Shown piece by piece: positions 22,801 through 35,900 of a DNA stretch of 64,000 bases. A model generated the notes under the pieces. That model saw nothing but the letters and a program-made list of their open reading frames with translations. It was not told the origin of the DNA and ran no database searches. The position numbers and the translations under genes were made by a program. Source of the stretch: Phoronis australis (taxonomy: Eukaryota > Phoronida > Phoronidae); assembly GCA_002633005.1 (NCBI GenBank), contig NMRA01000031.1, positions 461,383 through 525,382 on the forward strand, in the 5' to 3' direction. Every line of letters starts with the position of its first letter. Positions within the stretch are counted from its first letter, which is position 1.

Positions 22801-25800
22801 ATAACAACACGCTTTCAATTTCGTACGAAATTGAATTTCCAAAATTGTCTATTCCATTTTTCAAAGGCCATCAATATTGACCCACAAATAATGAACATTT
22901 CACCAGCAATGTCAGATGTTAAGTACAAACCAGGTCAAGAATGAAATAAATTTTCTTGACTGTATATTTTGGCTAAGAATTCCAGTTTTCTACTGACTGT
23001 GTTTGAATGCATATGTAAAAACTTTTCCACTAACCGCAATTAAGGCCAAGGAGTTTTTAAAAAGGGCAGAATACCTAAACCCATATTGAACACTGCTTCA
23101 GTAACATCACCATCACCTTTGGACGTCAAGTTTCACTCAACGGCAAATATTGAATGTTTTGAGTAATTTTGTGACAGGTTTTGAAAGACGTACACCGTGT
23201 GTTTATGGCCTCGGTAGACTCTTCGAACCAGAAATGACATCGTAAAAGAATACTTACACAGGTACTCATTCTTCAATTTGGGCCACGCAACATCACATCA
23301 ATCTGCAAAAAAATACATAAATAAAAGTCCTAGGACAGGAAACTGAGACACATTGTGATCATTTTGTTAGACAATAAATTGGCAAGCAGACCAGATGGGC
23401 TCTCTTCCACATAGCGGACAGAGGGTGCCCTACCATTCAAAATATAGAGAAATTTATAACTGGAAAACCTGGACAATTCGATACCCAAGACAATACCTCG
23501 AATGACGAAAAACACAAACCGAAGACAATATCACTTTCGATGACCTCCGGCAGGAAGAGCAAATGAGTGGAGTATGAACTGGTGCGCACTTTTCAACAGT
23601 TGGTTGACAAATACTATCAACACCATACACTGATCAGCTTAAAGCAATAACACAAGCCACCGATTTTCAGTCTAACAACAAATTTTTCTTTGTAGGAGTG
23701 GTCATATGCAACCTGTGCCAAGAAAGCTTTATTCTTGAATTTATGGTTGGATGGTTCGTGTACAGTTTGGCTAAAAAAGTTTTAACTTTAACTAAAGGAT
23801 GAGCTTTCCATGAAACTTTTAGGTGAGGTTGTCAATTAACCAAGAACGACAGTAAGTTTCATTATATTCTGGACGTGATCAGGATCATGAGTGAGAGTAC
23901 AAGAGGCCTGGTATCAGCCATACTGGTGTACATAGAGGTCACTCCATCCCAGCAATGCAATGGTATCATTTGTCTCACCATGGCCAGTAGTTTTATCTCA
24001 GTACCTTTTACCCCATTTGACCAAGTATTGAGTCCAAGGAGTGAATTGTGAATCTGTGGCAAGACTCCCAGTAAACTGCAATTGAAGAGAGCCAGGGCTC
24101 TGGACCTTTATGTCAAAAGTTTCCTGTTCCAGTATAACTGAGGCCTGTGATATAACTGATCTACTAATGGCAGCATTGTTAATAAGTCCAAACTTTACAA
24201 ATCAATGGACACTCACACTTTGGCCTGGCAGTAGTTGGCATAGATTCAACAGGTCACCTAACAGCCTATAACAACAATCCACCTCCAGCCATTCACACAC
24301 CTTCAGAAAGCCTCAATGTCAGTGTCACAGGTTATTGTACAACCATTTGGTGAAGCCACAAATATACAATACAGATGTTATCTGTTTCCTGGACTCCTTT
24401 CTTTGCCACAAACCAGGAACCCATAAATACATGTGTCCTCAAAATCAAAATTTCTCTACAGGGATCATGTTCCTAAAATGCATACTGGCATTTATTTTTC
24501 AATTCCGGCCAATTTTAACCAATACCCAACAACAAAATATGTGTATTGTCTGCTATTGGACATCATTGATCAGATTGTTGACATGAGGTGATGTGGAAGA
24601 CAAGGTATTGTGAACTCTGGTCCAAACTCAACCACAGGTGAACAATGCCAGCCACTGATAACACAATATATCCAGTCACAGAGTGTGTTCATGGACATCA
24701 ATATCACAGGTTGTAACAGTCATGACCATAGTCTAGAGGTAACCCGAAACCCTACATACAGTTACAGAGGTGACACTACAGGAGAACACCCACAGATACT
24801 GCAAACTGTTAGAAATGTGTTGTGTTCTAACAAGGTAACAATGAGCATGAACTTGGACGACACTGACAATGATGTTTAAATGCACCAAGTAATACTCTAT
24901 AACAGGAAACGTAGAACTCTTCAGTGATGTGAGAGCACAAAAGCAACTCTTGTTTGACTTAATTTCAAAATGAAGTGGAGAAGAGAGATAGAGTTCGCAA
25001 AGACAAAATGCAAGTTTGTTCATTCACAGAAATTCAGTGGCGTTGTGACTTTTTTAGGAATCACTTGAACACGATCAAATCCTATGACAATGATTCGATG
25101 ACATGATAGCAAATAATGTAAAAAGTGCCGTGGAATTCCACTTCTTTAAAATCTTCGTCATAGTTACAAGTAAACAGTAGGTGGTGCTACAGCATTTGTA
25201 CAGAAAATATGCTACCGCCATCTGGCAACACAGCAAATTTCAGCATGTTGAAACTATGTTTAATGCATAATTGAGCCTATTGATCATTATACGTGTCCAT
25301 CCTATTCCCGGGCCTCATTGAACTAATGAGATGAGACAAAATTTTAAATGGCAAGCCCGATTTTGAGTTTGTCAGTTGACAGTATTCAAATTCTGAGACT
25401 TCTAGTGTTCCCCGATTCCACATACTTGGTTCTTCCTAAAGTTTAACATCTAAAACTTGATATTTTAAAGATTGATTACGGTCAGAGTTTTGAGCCTTGG
25501 AAAGTGTAGGGTCTGACTTGAACAGTTTTCAAACAAGGAAATAAAGAACAGACTACAAACATTAACCCTAACGCACAAGAGGTCAAATTGATACTCTGCC
25601 TCAAGTGCTTATTTAAGGAATAAATTGCTATCTGAAATAGTTATTTGCCAAGCAGCATAGGATGATATAATGTCCCCAACTTAGGAAAATGAGACGGGCA
25701 TTTCTGACATATTTTTGAAAAACAAAAACAGTCAAAATCCTTCATTTCTGGCCAGTCTTTAACATTTGGAAGACAAAATGATTTTTCTTGATTATGAAGA

Positions 25801-28800
25801 ATGGAACATGGGGGGATTTTCCCCGTTTAGTAAATTTCTGAGACTGTTTTGTATCAGAGTCTGAAAATATAAATACTGAATTACAAAATAGTCAACAATA
25901 GCCACCTAGACAATATTTTCATGTGTCCCCATAGTGTGTAACACAGATGTGAACAATGATTTGTTGTTGACCAAAATTCTTAGATTTGGGAAGGCCAACA
26001 TTTCGAATTTCTAAAACTTGGCACAAGATTCAGCCTAGAGGAAAATAATTAATTTTTCGCTGTCCCGTTAACGTAAGCAGTCACCACATAAATGCTTAAA
26101 AGTTCTAAATCATAGCTACCATAGGAGAATGTTTAGAGAAATTGTGGGACAAAAGAGCAAGAAAACGAAAGAAGATAAATTCTTGTAATTATTTTTGTCA
26201 GAATTTTCATACTTCTTAGTGACAAACGGTAGAGGGATGATATCCGCAATGTGCCTATGAGTTACACACACACAAATAACATGGCCACAATGGCTGGAAT
26301 TGTGTCTTCATTCAGTAGTTAAACAACAGGTTACACCCAATTGTGTGGAACCCCTTATCTCCATGTTGAGCAGTACTCTACAGTTCCACACTATGGGTGG
26401 ACAACACACCAATATACTAAGTGCCTGGATGATAAATGAATATTGATTGACCTTTCTGAACAGTCCAAAAGCCCTACATGTTGTCGCCAGGTAAAGTTGA
26501 TTCCAGTTGACTCATTTACACCAAAACACCTTAATTGAAAAAACACTAAGCTAAAACAGCACAATACCTTCACAATAGCAACTTCCTTAAGCCATTGGCT
26601 TCAGATCAACCATATTCAACAAAAAGAATGCCTAACATGTGAAGGAATGTCGAGTATTTCACTGGCTGTCTCACACCTTTCCCCTAAGCAATCATTTCAA
26701 CCTGAAGTGGGAGTATCAATTATGTGGCCTTTTGAACAACAGTTAACTTTCTCTTCCCGTCCCTCAGGCAACTTGTGCAGAACATTCTCTATCAGAGGCC
26801 AATGCAGGCAAATTACCAACTTTCACAGAGAGCAACTATTTCTCTATTTTGTTATATAACATCAGACTAAGCTGGAAAACCAGCAATATTGATAAAAGCA
26901 GTGTACTTGTAATTACTGGTAATTGCAATCTCCTGATTATATGACTAGGACTAAGTTGATTAGATTGATAGGGATTTGTGACAATTTGCATCTGTTGCAA
27001 TTAGGGCCAAGCCACACTGGCAAACAGTCAACATGCTGACATAATCAGTGAAGAACTGAACAGTCGACAGACAGTCTCTCGCCACCAATTGTGACGTTCC
27101 AGACTTATACTCCCGTTCACAAGCCATGTCATCCCAACAGAAGGCAGATCGGAGGTTTGATCTGCAGTCTGAGAAAAACTTGGATATCCCAGTCTGAAAA
27201 TATATCAGACGACAGATCAGCCTTCTTACCGTTGTAGGGAGTCAGATGGATACACCCTAAATGACACCATTTGTGATATTGCTCAAAGCATCCATGGTGA
27301 TCAGACATGATTGGGCATACTATTTGTATTTTTCAAGTTAACATTACTTTTATGTTGCCGTATGCTAATTATTCGTAAAATGGCAAGTAGGATGTCTCAG
27401 CCAATAAAAATTTCGCATCTGAACCAGAGTTTCAACCCTTATGTCAAAAATAAGGGACCGAAATGCATTTCCAAATTTTCAAGACGTTGGGAGTGCAATT
27501 TTGTGACCCCAAGTCAAATTCCTGCTTTTGTATATGTTACCATGGAGACATAGGTCTGTAATAAAGTTTTCAGTGTCATTACTTCATATCTTCACTAACT
27601 GTTTTCTTCTGGACAGGCTAATATCTTAATGAGATCTAAGAGCTGCTGTTTTAAGTAGTAATCCAGTGATACAGGGCATCTGAATGTTGCACAGGACATG
27701 CCAGTAAAGACATAGTAATACGAGGTTAGTATTCCAAATGGACACCTCAGATAGATTAAAGTGCTTAAAATCACCAATTTTATATCAAAAACACGAAAAA
27801 AGAAACCCACCAGCCCATCTGCAGTCAAATTAGAACACCCGCAAACACTATCTGACGATATGTTAATTAGCTGATCACGAGTTTGTCAAAATTTCTCGAT
27901 AAAATAACAATTTAGGGAAATCACATCTCAATAATACAAAAAGTTTGGTACTGCTATATATCATAAAATAATGTTTAGAAAACATTCCATTCCAGACATG
28001 TAGCAATTTTTGTGCAAAATAACTCGATACTTACCATACCACAAGCATTTTGAAGCTGACCTCGACAAAACAGCACTGTCGACACAAAAAATGTTATCTA
28101 TCCCAATCAAATTGTTAAACAGATGAAAAAAGGAATTTGCAATTAAAAAACAGATAGCCAATAGCCTCAACCCAAAATCAAGCAATAATAGAAAACCAGT
28201 ATTACTCACGATGCTGCACGTCCTTCCGGTTGTGTTATTCTACATTGTTGTGTAATTAACCAATGTTTATTACACGTCAGCATAAAATTAACAAAACTAT
28301 CAAATCGAATCGGCTTTTGTTGTCCATTGTTTTAAATTGTACATAGTATTCAGAATGTATGGCGTGCCATACTTTCTTGGTCACCACAAAAATGATCTAG
28401 TCACTGACTACTTACTATGTAGGGACTTTGCTCATCTGAGGGGAAAGCTGCTTTTGCTTTTGCCACGAGAAAATTCTTCTCTCAGACTGTTGAAAACCCC
28501 ATGCCCATTCCCTCAAAAAGGCTGAGAAATAGACTACTGTAGTTAATAAAGCTATCTGATGCAGACAATCTTTTGTGCGCTGAAACCAAGTCTGACCGAG
28601 GGAATTTTTTGTCATTAAATGGTAATTGTTGGGCCAGAATTTCGCGTGATTCTGATTCTCCTTCAAAGGGCAACGAGATCGTTATTTGAACACAAATGGG
28701 GCACCAAGGGTCCTGCTGAGAATGGCACAGCCAATGTCAGGGAACATTTCCTACATCCCAGCCTGGAAGAGTATTACACACTCACTCAACAGGTCATGCA

Positions 28801-28930
28801 CCCAAAAGCCCATACCTATGTGTCCATTAACCTGAAAATGTGCAATTTAACCCGGTAAACCCATCTTACTGTATTTTTAAGTACAGTTTCTGACAACAGT
28901 AAAAATCAACTTTAAGTCATGCATATTAAA
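22800..28930. other. Intergenic spacer, nothing recognised
   Basis: AT-rich DNA between the divergent neurabin and aminopeptidase genes. Short open frames (for example 24610-24879) lack any family signature or splice partners that I can see. Distal promoters or non-coding first exons of either gene could lie here but cannot be shown. Confidence 0.5.
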
Positions 28931-28934
28931 TAGC

Positions 28935-29135
28935 CGACTACGTAGGACCATCGAAAAATTGACAAATTTGGCCAACTATGGAGCATCATACCTCAGAAAT
29001 GGCAGATCCGATTGACATGAAACTTTCAGACACCATAATTTATGCTTTGTTTGCCAAAACACTGACAGGGATTGTTTTTAAAATTTTCCACTTTTGCATG
29101 AGGGGATGCCAAATATAGGACTTTTGTGAGTTTTA
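28935..29135 (+). repeat. Dispersed repeat family 1, copy b
   Basis: Same family as 17230-17440, in the same orientation: TACGTAGGACC, CATACCTCAGAAATGGCAGA, GAAACTTTCAGACACCATAA, GCATGAGGGG. Confidence 0.75.
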
Positions 29136-29299
29136 ATCTCAAACACTTAGATTAAACAAAATTTGGTCATCTTTTGGTACCGGTGTTCTGCAACCTTTAC
29201 TAAAAAGGCATGCCCATGTAACATAACCCAATTAATGCTACACGTTTAGTATCAGTAATCAACAAGGTAACAAAAACAGTGGAAACTATTTGAAAAATC

Positions 29300-29905
29300 A
29301 AAGATTTCAAACCCATCACAGTTCTTATTCAGTGATGACTGACAAATGTGGATTCATTGACATCAGAAATGCTACGCCTGGCACATCACTCCGAAAGGCA
29401 CTGACCACAGTCAAAGGTTTTTAAAGTAGTGTAAAAAGGCCTGTTTTTCAGTAATGATCAAGCAAACTGGACGAGATTAAGCCTTGGGATTTGTTAAATA
29501 TGCATCACACAAAATGTTCATTTTACAAGTTATGTGACTTATTCACTCTTCTCTCTAAACTCATATTACTATTTTTCTCATTTTTTAACATATTTTCTAT
29601 ATAATTTATGTCATTTCATCATTTCAATGTTTTCCTTTATTACAACTACACTGTTCTAACAGTTATTTTCATTTACTGGTATAGTCGTTTTCAAATCAAA
29701 CTAGACAACGTCAAAAATCAACAAAGATTTCAAACCCATCACGGTTCTTATTCAGTGATGACTAACAAAACGCGCAATCTTTGACATCAGAAAGTTTATG
29801 AATCGCATATCACTCGGAAAGGCACTGACCTTTATTAATGTTACACTGTTTGTTCTCACAGTTATTTTCATTTGCTGGTACAGTTGTTTTCAAAACAAAT
29901 CAAAC
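29300..29905 (+). repeat. Local direct duplication with internal rearrangement
   Basis: The phrase AGATTTCAAACCCATCAC followed by TTCTTATTCAGTGATGACT ... GAAAGGCACTGACC occurs at about 29304-29402 and 29722-29830. A second phrase, AGTTATTTTCATTT(A/G)CTGGTA, occurs at about 29660 and 29858. The spacings differ (about 418 and 198 bp), so one copy has lost internal sequence. Confidence 0.75.
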
Positions 29906-30582
29906 ATCGAAATTTGATAAATTTCGGCACACAAAACCATGACTAAATATATCCCTTTCTCCTCATTTCTGGCAAAATCTCAACAAAATCTTGACAGGTG
30001 TTACTTCCTATACATTGCCGACATCCCGACAAGTACTTACTCCACGCAAGTCTATTCATAAATAAACATGTCGCAGATAAGCTCCCACATGAGTTAAAAT
30101 AATGCTATTTTATTGCGATAAAATTGAAGAAAACTGTCAAATAATTCTGGCACGAAGTTCACCCATGGAGCTGTCTAGTTGAGTAGTTCACTTTGAAAAC
30201 TACTGATTAATTTTATTTATTTTCTACTGTTTACCTAGGTCTTGTCTTTCTTTGCTATACTATGCATTTACTATAGAACATTGTTTTAAAAAGACCCTGT
30301 GGGAGAACAGCAAATTTTACTGAACGGACTACCCACTATATATAATAAGCAGATTTCAATCAATCAACTGGGACAAAGTCGAACCAAAATTAGCTAAGCC
30401 TATGGATAACAAGGACTGAGAGAGCGCATCTGAACAGGCTTAGAATGGCTATGTATACCTTGCAAGACTAATAATTACCCCAATAGTTATGGGCACTCAA
30501 CAACAAGTTAAACACAGCACACTCACAACGAAACACAAATTCAGGTAACTCATTTAGGCCTACCACTTACTGTTTACTACAG

Positions 30583-32057
30583 GTAGGGAGGACAATCAAA
30601 AAGTAGGTCACGGTGCTCCATATCTGCCTCCGTGTAAAACCCACGTCGGTAAATTACCCGATTTCAGACTTCAAAGTTAACTATAAGATAATTTTGTGTT
30701 ATAAATCGTTACCTAAGTCTTTATTTGTAAGTTTGTAATCTTTTTGTCTCAAATTATAGCTGATAAATCATTTTTTGTAAGCTTTTTTTAGCGCACGATT
30801 TTCCGCCGTGCGATCAACTTTCGAAAAAGTACCTCTTGTTCCTCCTATCCAAAAGAGCACTATACTCTCAAATACAAACATGAAATTTGGACAGGATGTA
30901 GTTTAGATGCGTGCGCATCTCCTAAAGTTGTTTTCTCGAAGTCAAGGCCAAGTTTTCATGGCGAGTTTTCGATCGTCCGGAAGGCCTAATTTTGGTCGGT
31001 CGGGAGATTGATATTTTTCCAGTTGCGCAATATGCCCCCCCAATTTTTAGATGAGGAATTTATCACTCTTTTAACTGGTAGTTATTTCATTTTTAGAAAT
31101 TCTGTCAAACTGCTGCGCATTGGCACTTTTCAAACAGCAGTCGTTAGTTCACTAAGTCGCCGCATGTTAGCGCCACCAGCGGCTACGTTGAAGTTCAATG
31201 GCATCGCAACTTCACCGTTCGAAATAAAGTTGTTACAAAGTTTTTGTTGCGTAAATGATGAAATCCTTCATGTTAAGAGTGATTTGTTTTCCCAAATGGT
31301 ATTTTGTCTACTTTCTGATGTTTTTTGCCAGGATACGATCTAATAGTACATGGGTGGCACCCAGCACTGAAATGAATTGGGGGAGCTGTAGCCTCCCCCA
31401 GCCCCCTGTCACTGTCAGGCAATGATGTGTTGCCCATGTAGTAGTATTCAGGGGCAGATCTAGGATTTTTAGATAGGAGGGGGGGGCAGGGCAGAGTATT
31501 ATGCAGGATTTTACCCGTAAGATATTTGCACCCTCAAACTAGCAGCCAAATGGGAGTTTTAGGGGGGCCACGGGCCAGGCCCCCTTGCCCCCCCAAATCC
31601 ACCAATGTGATCTTGTGATTTGATGTGAAATTTCCTCATAGCTCAGATGTATTTATTTCTGAGCTGATGTGATGTCTTTGCTCTTTACCTTTTAAGCTGT
31701 GTAATTCATTGTTTTCATCAAATATGATGAGCCTGTTCTATATGCTAACAACACACTTAAACAGCAATATCTCTAGAAATCTAATCAAATTTTATATAAT
31801 ACACACCACCATGTTTGCCACAATGAGACGAATCTTTTTATATGCAGCACATGTATATTCTTTTATTTTTTATGAAATTATGTAAAAAGGCAGATATTTT
31901 ACGCATAATCGTCGCGTTTCAACGGCCATTTTCTCGTTAACCGCTCATCCGATTTTTCTGATTTTTGCACCATTTTATTTCTCACACCAAGGGCTTTTCA
32001 AAAATGTATGACTCATGGATATTGTAAAAAAAATTTAAAAAACGTTGTCCTCCCTAC
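30583..32057. mobile_element. 1.47-kb element with 13-bp terminal inverted repeats
   Basis: Ends are GTAGGGAGGACAA and TTGTCCTCCCTAC, exact complements, and TACAG is repeated directly on both flanks (30578-30582 and 32058-32062). The interior holds an open frame of 111 codons (31008-31343) with no recognisable domain, and a nested repeat at 31445-31608. I cannot assign it to a superfamily; it is likely a non-autonomous DNA transposon. Confidence 0.65.
31445..31608. mobile_element. Nested MITE-like repeat
   Basis: Begins CAGGGGCAGATCTAGGATTT and ends with a C-rich run followed by AAATCCACCAATG, the look of hAT-derived MITEs (CAGGGGC...GCCCCTG type) with a decayed right end. It sits inside the 30583-32057 element. 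Confidence 0.5.
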
Positions 32058-32449
32058 TACAGGCCCGCCAGATATGGGATGATGAAAACAACCCTGTTTT
32101 TTGACAGAGCCAGATCCACACAAATCAGCATAAAGAGTCCTTAATGTGGTTGCTCAACAACTCTCAATTTAAAAATGTTGCTAGTAACGAGTTAAGGACA
32201 ACCCTGAATCCTTACTACTCAATAAACAATTTTTGCAACTGCACCAGGACCTAGCTAGGGTGGTGAACAATTGCATCGGAACATCCCATTTCCAGTTTCC
32301 ATTCCCATTTCAGAAGTATACATAATAAAGTAGGAGAACATGTGAAAAGCACCAAACATAAGAACTGTCTAAGTTCATAAATTTTAACTGAAATAAAATC
32401 GAAATTAATCAAACGAACCACTTGAGAACAAAGTTTCTTTCATACCAAG

Positions 32450-32633
32450 TTCCGCAACATGAAGAAGAACAAACTCAGACGGGATCCGCCATTTTCCTTC
32501 CAGTGCCCGTATGTAAGCCTCGTTTTCGAAATCGGTCACTTCTCACATGTTTGTTGATTTCTAGGTTTTATTTCCAATAAAACTGTTGAGTGTAATCATA
32601 TCGCAATCTTAAGGAAATCTTACTTTCATTTTA
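32450..32633 (+). promoter_or_regulatory. NPEPPS: Candidate NPEPPS promoter and 5' UTR
   Basis: CCGCCATTTTCC (about 32486-32497) matches the YY1-type GCCGCCATTTT element often placed at or just after transcription starts of housekeeping genes. No TATA box is seen. A TTTCTAG acceptor-like site near 32564 leaves open a small 5' UTR intron. Confidence 0.4.
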
Positions 32634-32948
32634 ATGTTTCTGGGTTTGCGGACAACACTTTTTGCAGTTGTGGTGTCAAAAATTTCCCTGCAGTCTGCTT
32701 TACCAGTCGTGAACATCTTGAAGACAAATACCGGTGTTTGTATTCGCCGGCCATTTTTGTCACGATACGGTGTATCGAGAAATTTCTGCACTGCTGTTCA
32801 GACCAAAATTGAGGAAAGTATCACAATGCCTGAGAAGAAACCGTTCGAACGCCTTCCCGTCGATGTCGTGCCATCAAATTATAAGTTGAGGCTTCAACCC
32901 GATTTGAAATCACTCACTTTCAAAGGTTTTGAGGAAATATCTGTGGAT
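32634..32948 (+). CDS. NPEPPS: NPEPPS exon 1 (residues 1-105): leader and start of N-domain
   Basis: Residues 1-59 contain no Asp or Glu and several Arg/Lys ([17 protein letters not shown]), as in mitochondrial presequences. M65 begins [20 protein letters not shown], the conserved protein start. M1 has T at -3 and T at +4; M65 has A at -3. Donor GAT|GTACGTAAG, phase 0. Confidence 0.92.
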
Positions 32949-35900
32949 GTACGTAAGCCAAGTCAAGACGGAGTTTTCACTTTCAGTTCACTAACACATT
33001 GCATAATCGAAAAATGTTCAGATTCTTGAAGTGGTTTCGCATCTGTTGAGCCTATTTCTGCATCTTATTGCACTTTTTTAAACTTTTTAATTTGAATTTT
33101 TTAGAACTGGCAATTTGATGTTTCATGTTGGTGTAAATTCTTGGAACTGCTTTGTGCTTGTATGGGCCGTTTCCACTTTCACTTCAGTTCACTGACATAT
33201 TTATTGCATAATCAAAAAAATTTCATATCCTTGAAGGGCACTAGTCGGATATAATGGACCCTAACTTATTCGAAATAAATCCACTAAATGTAGGTCTAAA
33301 TGAATGATTTTGGTATTGTTGTATTCCTCAGACAGCTGGCTATCCGTACAAATCCTTTTCACGACCCTCAATTACTCTAGTCTATAACTACGCCATTCTG
33401 AACTTGGTACACTTTAGCCACGCGCATCGTGAAATCGGTTTCGCATCTGTTGAGCCTATTTCTACATCTGATTGCACTTTTTTAATTTTAACTTGAATTT
33501 TTTAGAAATGACAATTTGATGTTTCAAGGTCCTGTGAATTCTTGGAGCTGCTTTGTGCTTGTGCGGGGCACTGGTCGGATAAAGTGGTCCCAGATTTTGA
33601 GAACCAGTTACATCCACTGAATAACAGGCCCGTTATTCAGTGATCGCCTGGTTCTCAAAATGAGGGACCGCTATATCCGACCAATGCCCTTGTGTGGTGT
33701 GTAGGTGAGTTGCTGAAATTATGATTTGTCTTTTCAGGTGAAAACGGAAACAAACCAAGTCGTGTTGAACTCAGCAGATATCAAAGTGAATGATGCCAAA
33801 TTTTCATCGTCCGGTCTTGGTAATGGAAAATTCAGTAATTCTAAAGGAGAGCTGGCTCTCTGTAACTTGGTAGTCATGATAATAACTGTTAGTATTTTGT
33901 CGATAAACCTTTTCCGGCTAACCAACTTATTCCTAACAAATTGTAAATTGTTCTGAAACCTTAAAATCACTGCTATGAACTTTGTTAATGACCAAGAAAN
34001 GGCCGTTTTCACTTTCAGTTCACTGACATATTTATTGCATAATCAAAAAAATTTCATATCCTTGAAGGGCACTAGTCGGATATAATGGACCCTAACTTAT
34101 TCGAAATAAATCCACTAAATGTAGGTCTAAATGAATGATTTTGGTATCGTTGTATTCCTCAGACATCTGGATATTCGTACAAATCCTTTTCACGACCCTC
34201 AATTACTCTAGTCTATAACTACGCCATTCTGAACTTGGTCCACTTTAGCCACGCGCATCGTGAAATCGGTTTCGCATCTGTTGAGCCTATTTCTACATCT
34301 GATTGCACTTTTTTAATTTTAACTTGAATTTTTTAGAAATGACAATTTGATGTTTCAAGTTCCTGTGAATTCTTGGAGCTGCTTTGTGCTTGTGCGGGGC
34401 ACTGGTCGGATAAAGTGGTCCCAGATTTTGAGAACCAGTTACATCCACTGAATAACAGGCCCGTTATTCAGTGATCGCCTGGTTCTCAAAATGAGGGACC
34501 GCTATATCCGACCAATGCCCTTGTGTGGTGTGTAGGTGAGTTGCTGAAATTATGATTTGTCTTTTCAGGTGAAAACGGAAACAAACCAAGTCGTGTTGAA
34601 CTCAGCAGATATCAAAGTGAATGATGCCAAATTTTCATCGTCCGGTCTTGGTAATGGAAAATTCAGTAATTCTAAAGGAGAGCTGGCTCTCTGTAACTTG
34701 GTAGTCATGATAATAACTGTTAGTATTTTGTCGATAAACCTTTTCCGGCTAACCAACTTATTCCTAACAAATTGTAAATTGTTCTGAAACCTTAAAATCA
34801 CTGCTATGAACTTTGTTAATGACCAAGAAAAGAATGTGCAAGGTTTAATGTAGGTATCATATAGCCACTTAATAAAATTTGTCTTGTCTTGTTTCTTACC
34901 CACGTTAGAAGCAATCTCTAGGATCGGGGATGAACTGACAGTTCATTATATTCTTAGACCAAGGTCATATAATTGTTGAAGGTCATCAATTTTTATGAGC
35001 ATGTTTTAAAGAAACAACGGCGTGCCAGTTTCCAAGACCAGATATCGCGCCAGTTTTTACTCAAGGAATAATGTGGAATTTAACAAAACTTGTTTTTGAA
35101 CAGAAAGCATGAGTTTACTGCCACATTAAAGCGGCAGTTAATCTGCCTCCAATCATAAAGAACAAAATTTTGATTGTGCTTGGAAAGAACACGCAGTTTG
35201 GTATTTCTTAAGATCAGGCTCAGTGAGTTGACTTGTTATGGCATTCTTTAAGCGTCGAGCATGGTTTTAACAAATAACAAACTGTCAGTTGTTAGCAAAC
35301 TCAGAAATTTTGTTATCTGAGCTAGCAGTAAGCCGAGACAAGTTCTGTAGTTTTAAGTGATGTAAATCGCCAAATGTTCACCTCGTGGATCAGACGCACA
35401 TTCATAGCTTTTAAAAGTGAAAATGAAAAATGTGACTGTGTGTTGAAGTGGCTGCGGGCATTACAGTAACCCAACCAAATCCGATACATCGCATTTGACT
35501 GAGGCATTTATTTGCAGATCTGACTCCCCAAGTGAGTTATCAAGAAGAAAATGAAACTCTCACACTCACATTCCCCGACAAGTTGAAGGTAACATCTTGC
35601 TATCATTAATTTAGAGCTCAAAATTCCTCGGCTAGCTCTTGGCAGGCAGCGATTGTTCATGTAGAAATGTACGGTGCCATGTAATTGGGACAAGATCTAC
35701 CATTGGCAGGCAGTGGTCCTTCATGTATAAATGTACAGTGCCATGTCATTGGACAAGATCTAATGTTGCTCCATCATGATGATTACAGTTAAAATTGCTG
35801 GGCTCGAGTTTGGTGAATAAGGCATCTAAGATTGTGATTTAAGGCGAACTTTTTTTGCCATCCACATCAAAACTAATCATGATCTTTGATCCAAGTTGAA

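Larger units (their letters stand above)
32974..33999 (+). repeat. Internally repeated intron 1 segment, left assembly copy
   Basis: A phrase set (TTTCACTTTCAGTTCACT, GCATAATC, TTTCGCATCTGTTGAGCC, TTGGA.CTGCTTTGTGCTTG) occurs first at 32974-33160 and again at 33168-33560. The latter continues through a foldback element and exon 2 to the N at 34000. Confidence 0.8.
34001..34831 (+). repeat. Right copy of the 830-bp segment across the N gap
   Basis: Repeats 33164-33999 with only a handful of substitutions and a small indel (for example GACAGCTGGCTAT versus GACATCTGGATAT, GGTACACTT versus GGTCCACTT). It then continues into unique intron 2 sequence exactly where the left copy meets the N. Confidence 0.9.

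Noticed and set aside
24610-24879. Open frame in the spacer as a small gene
   Set aside because: Isolated, with low complexity in composition and no homology that I recognise.
33738-34650. Mutually exclusive tandem exons 2a/2b of NPEPPS
   Set aside because: The copies encode identical protein and are separated by an N with near-identical flanks. An assembly join explains this better than functional exon duplication.
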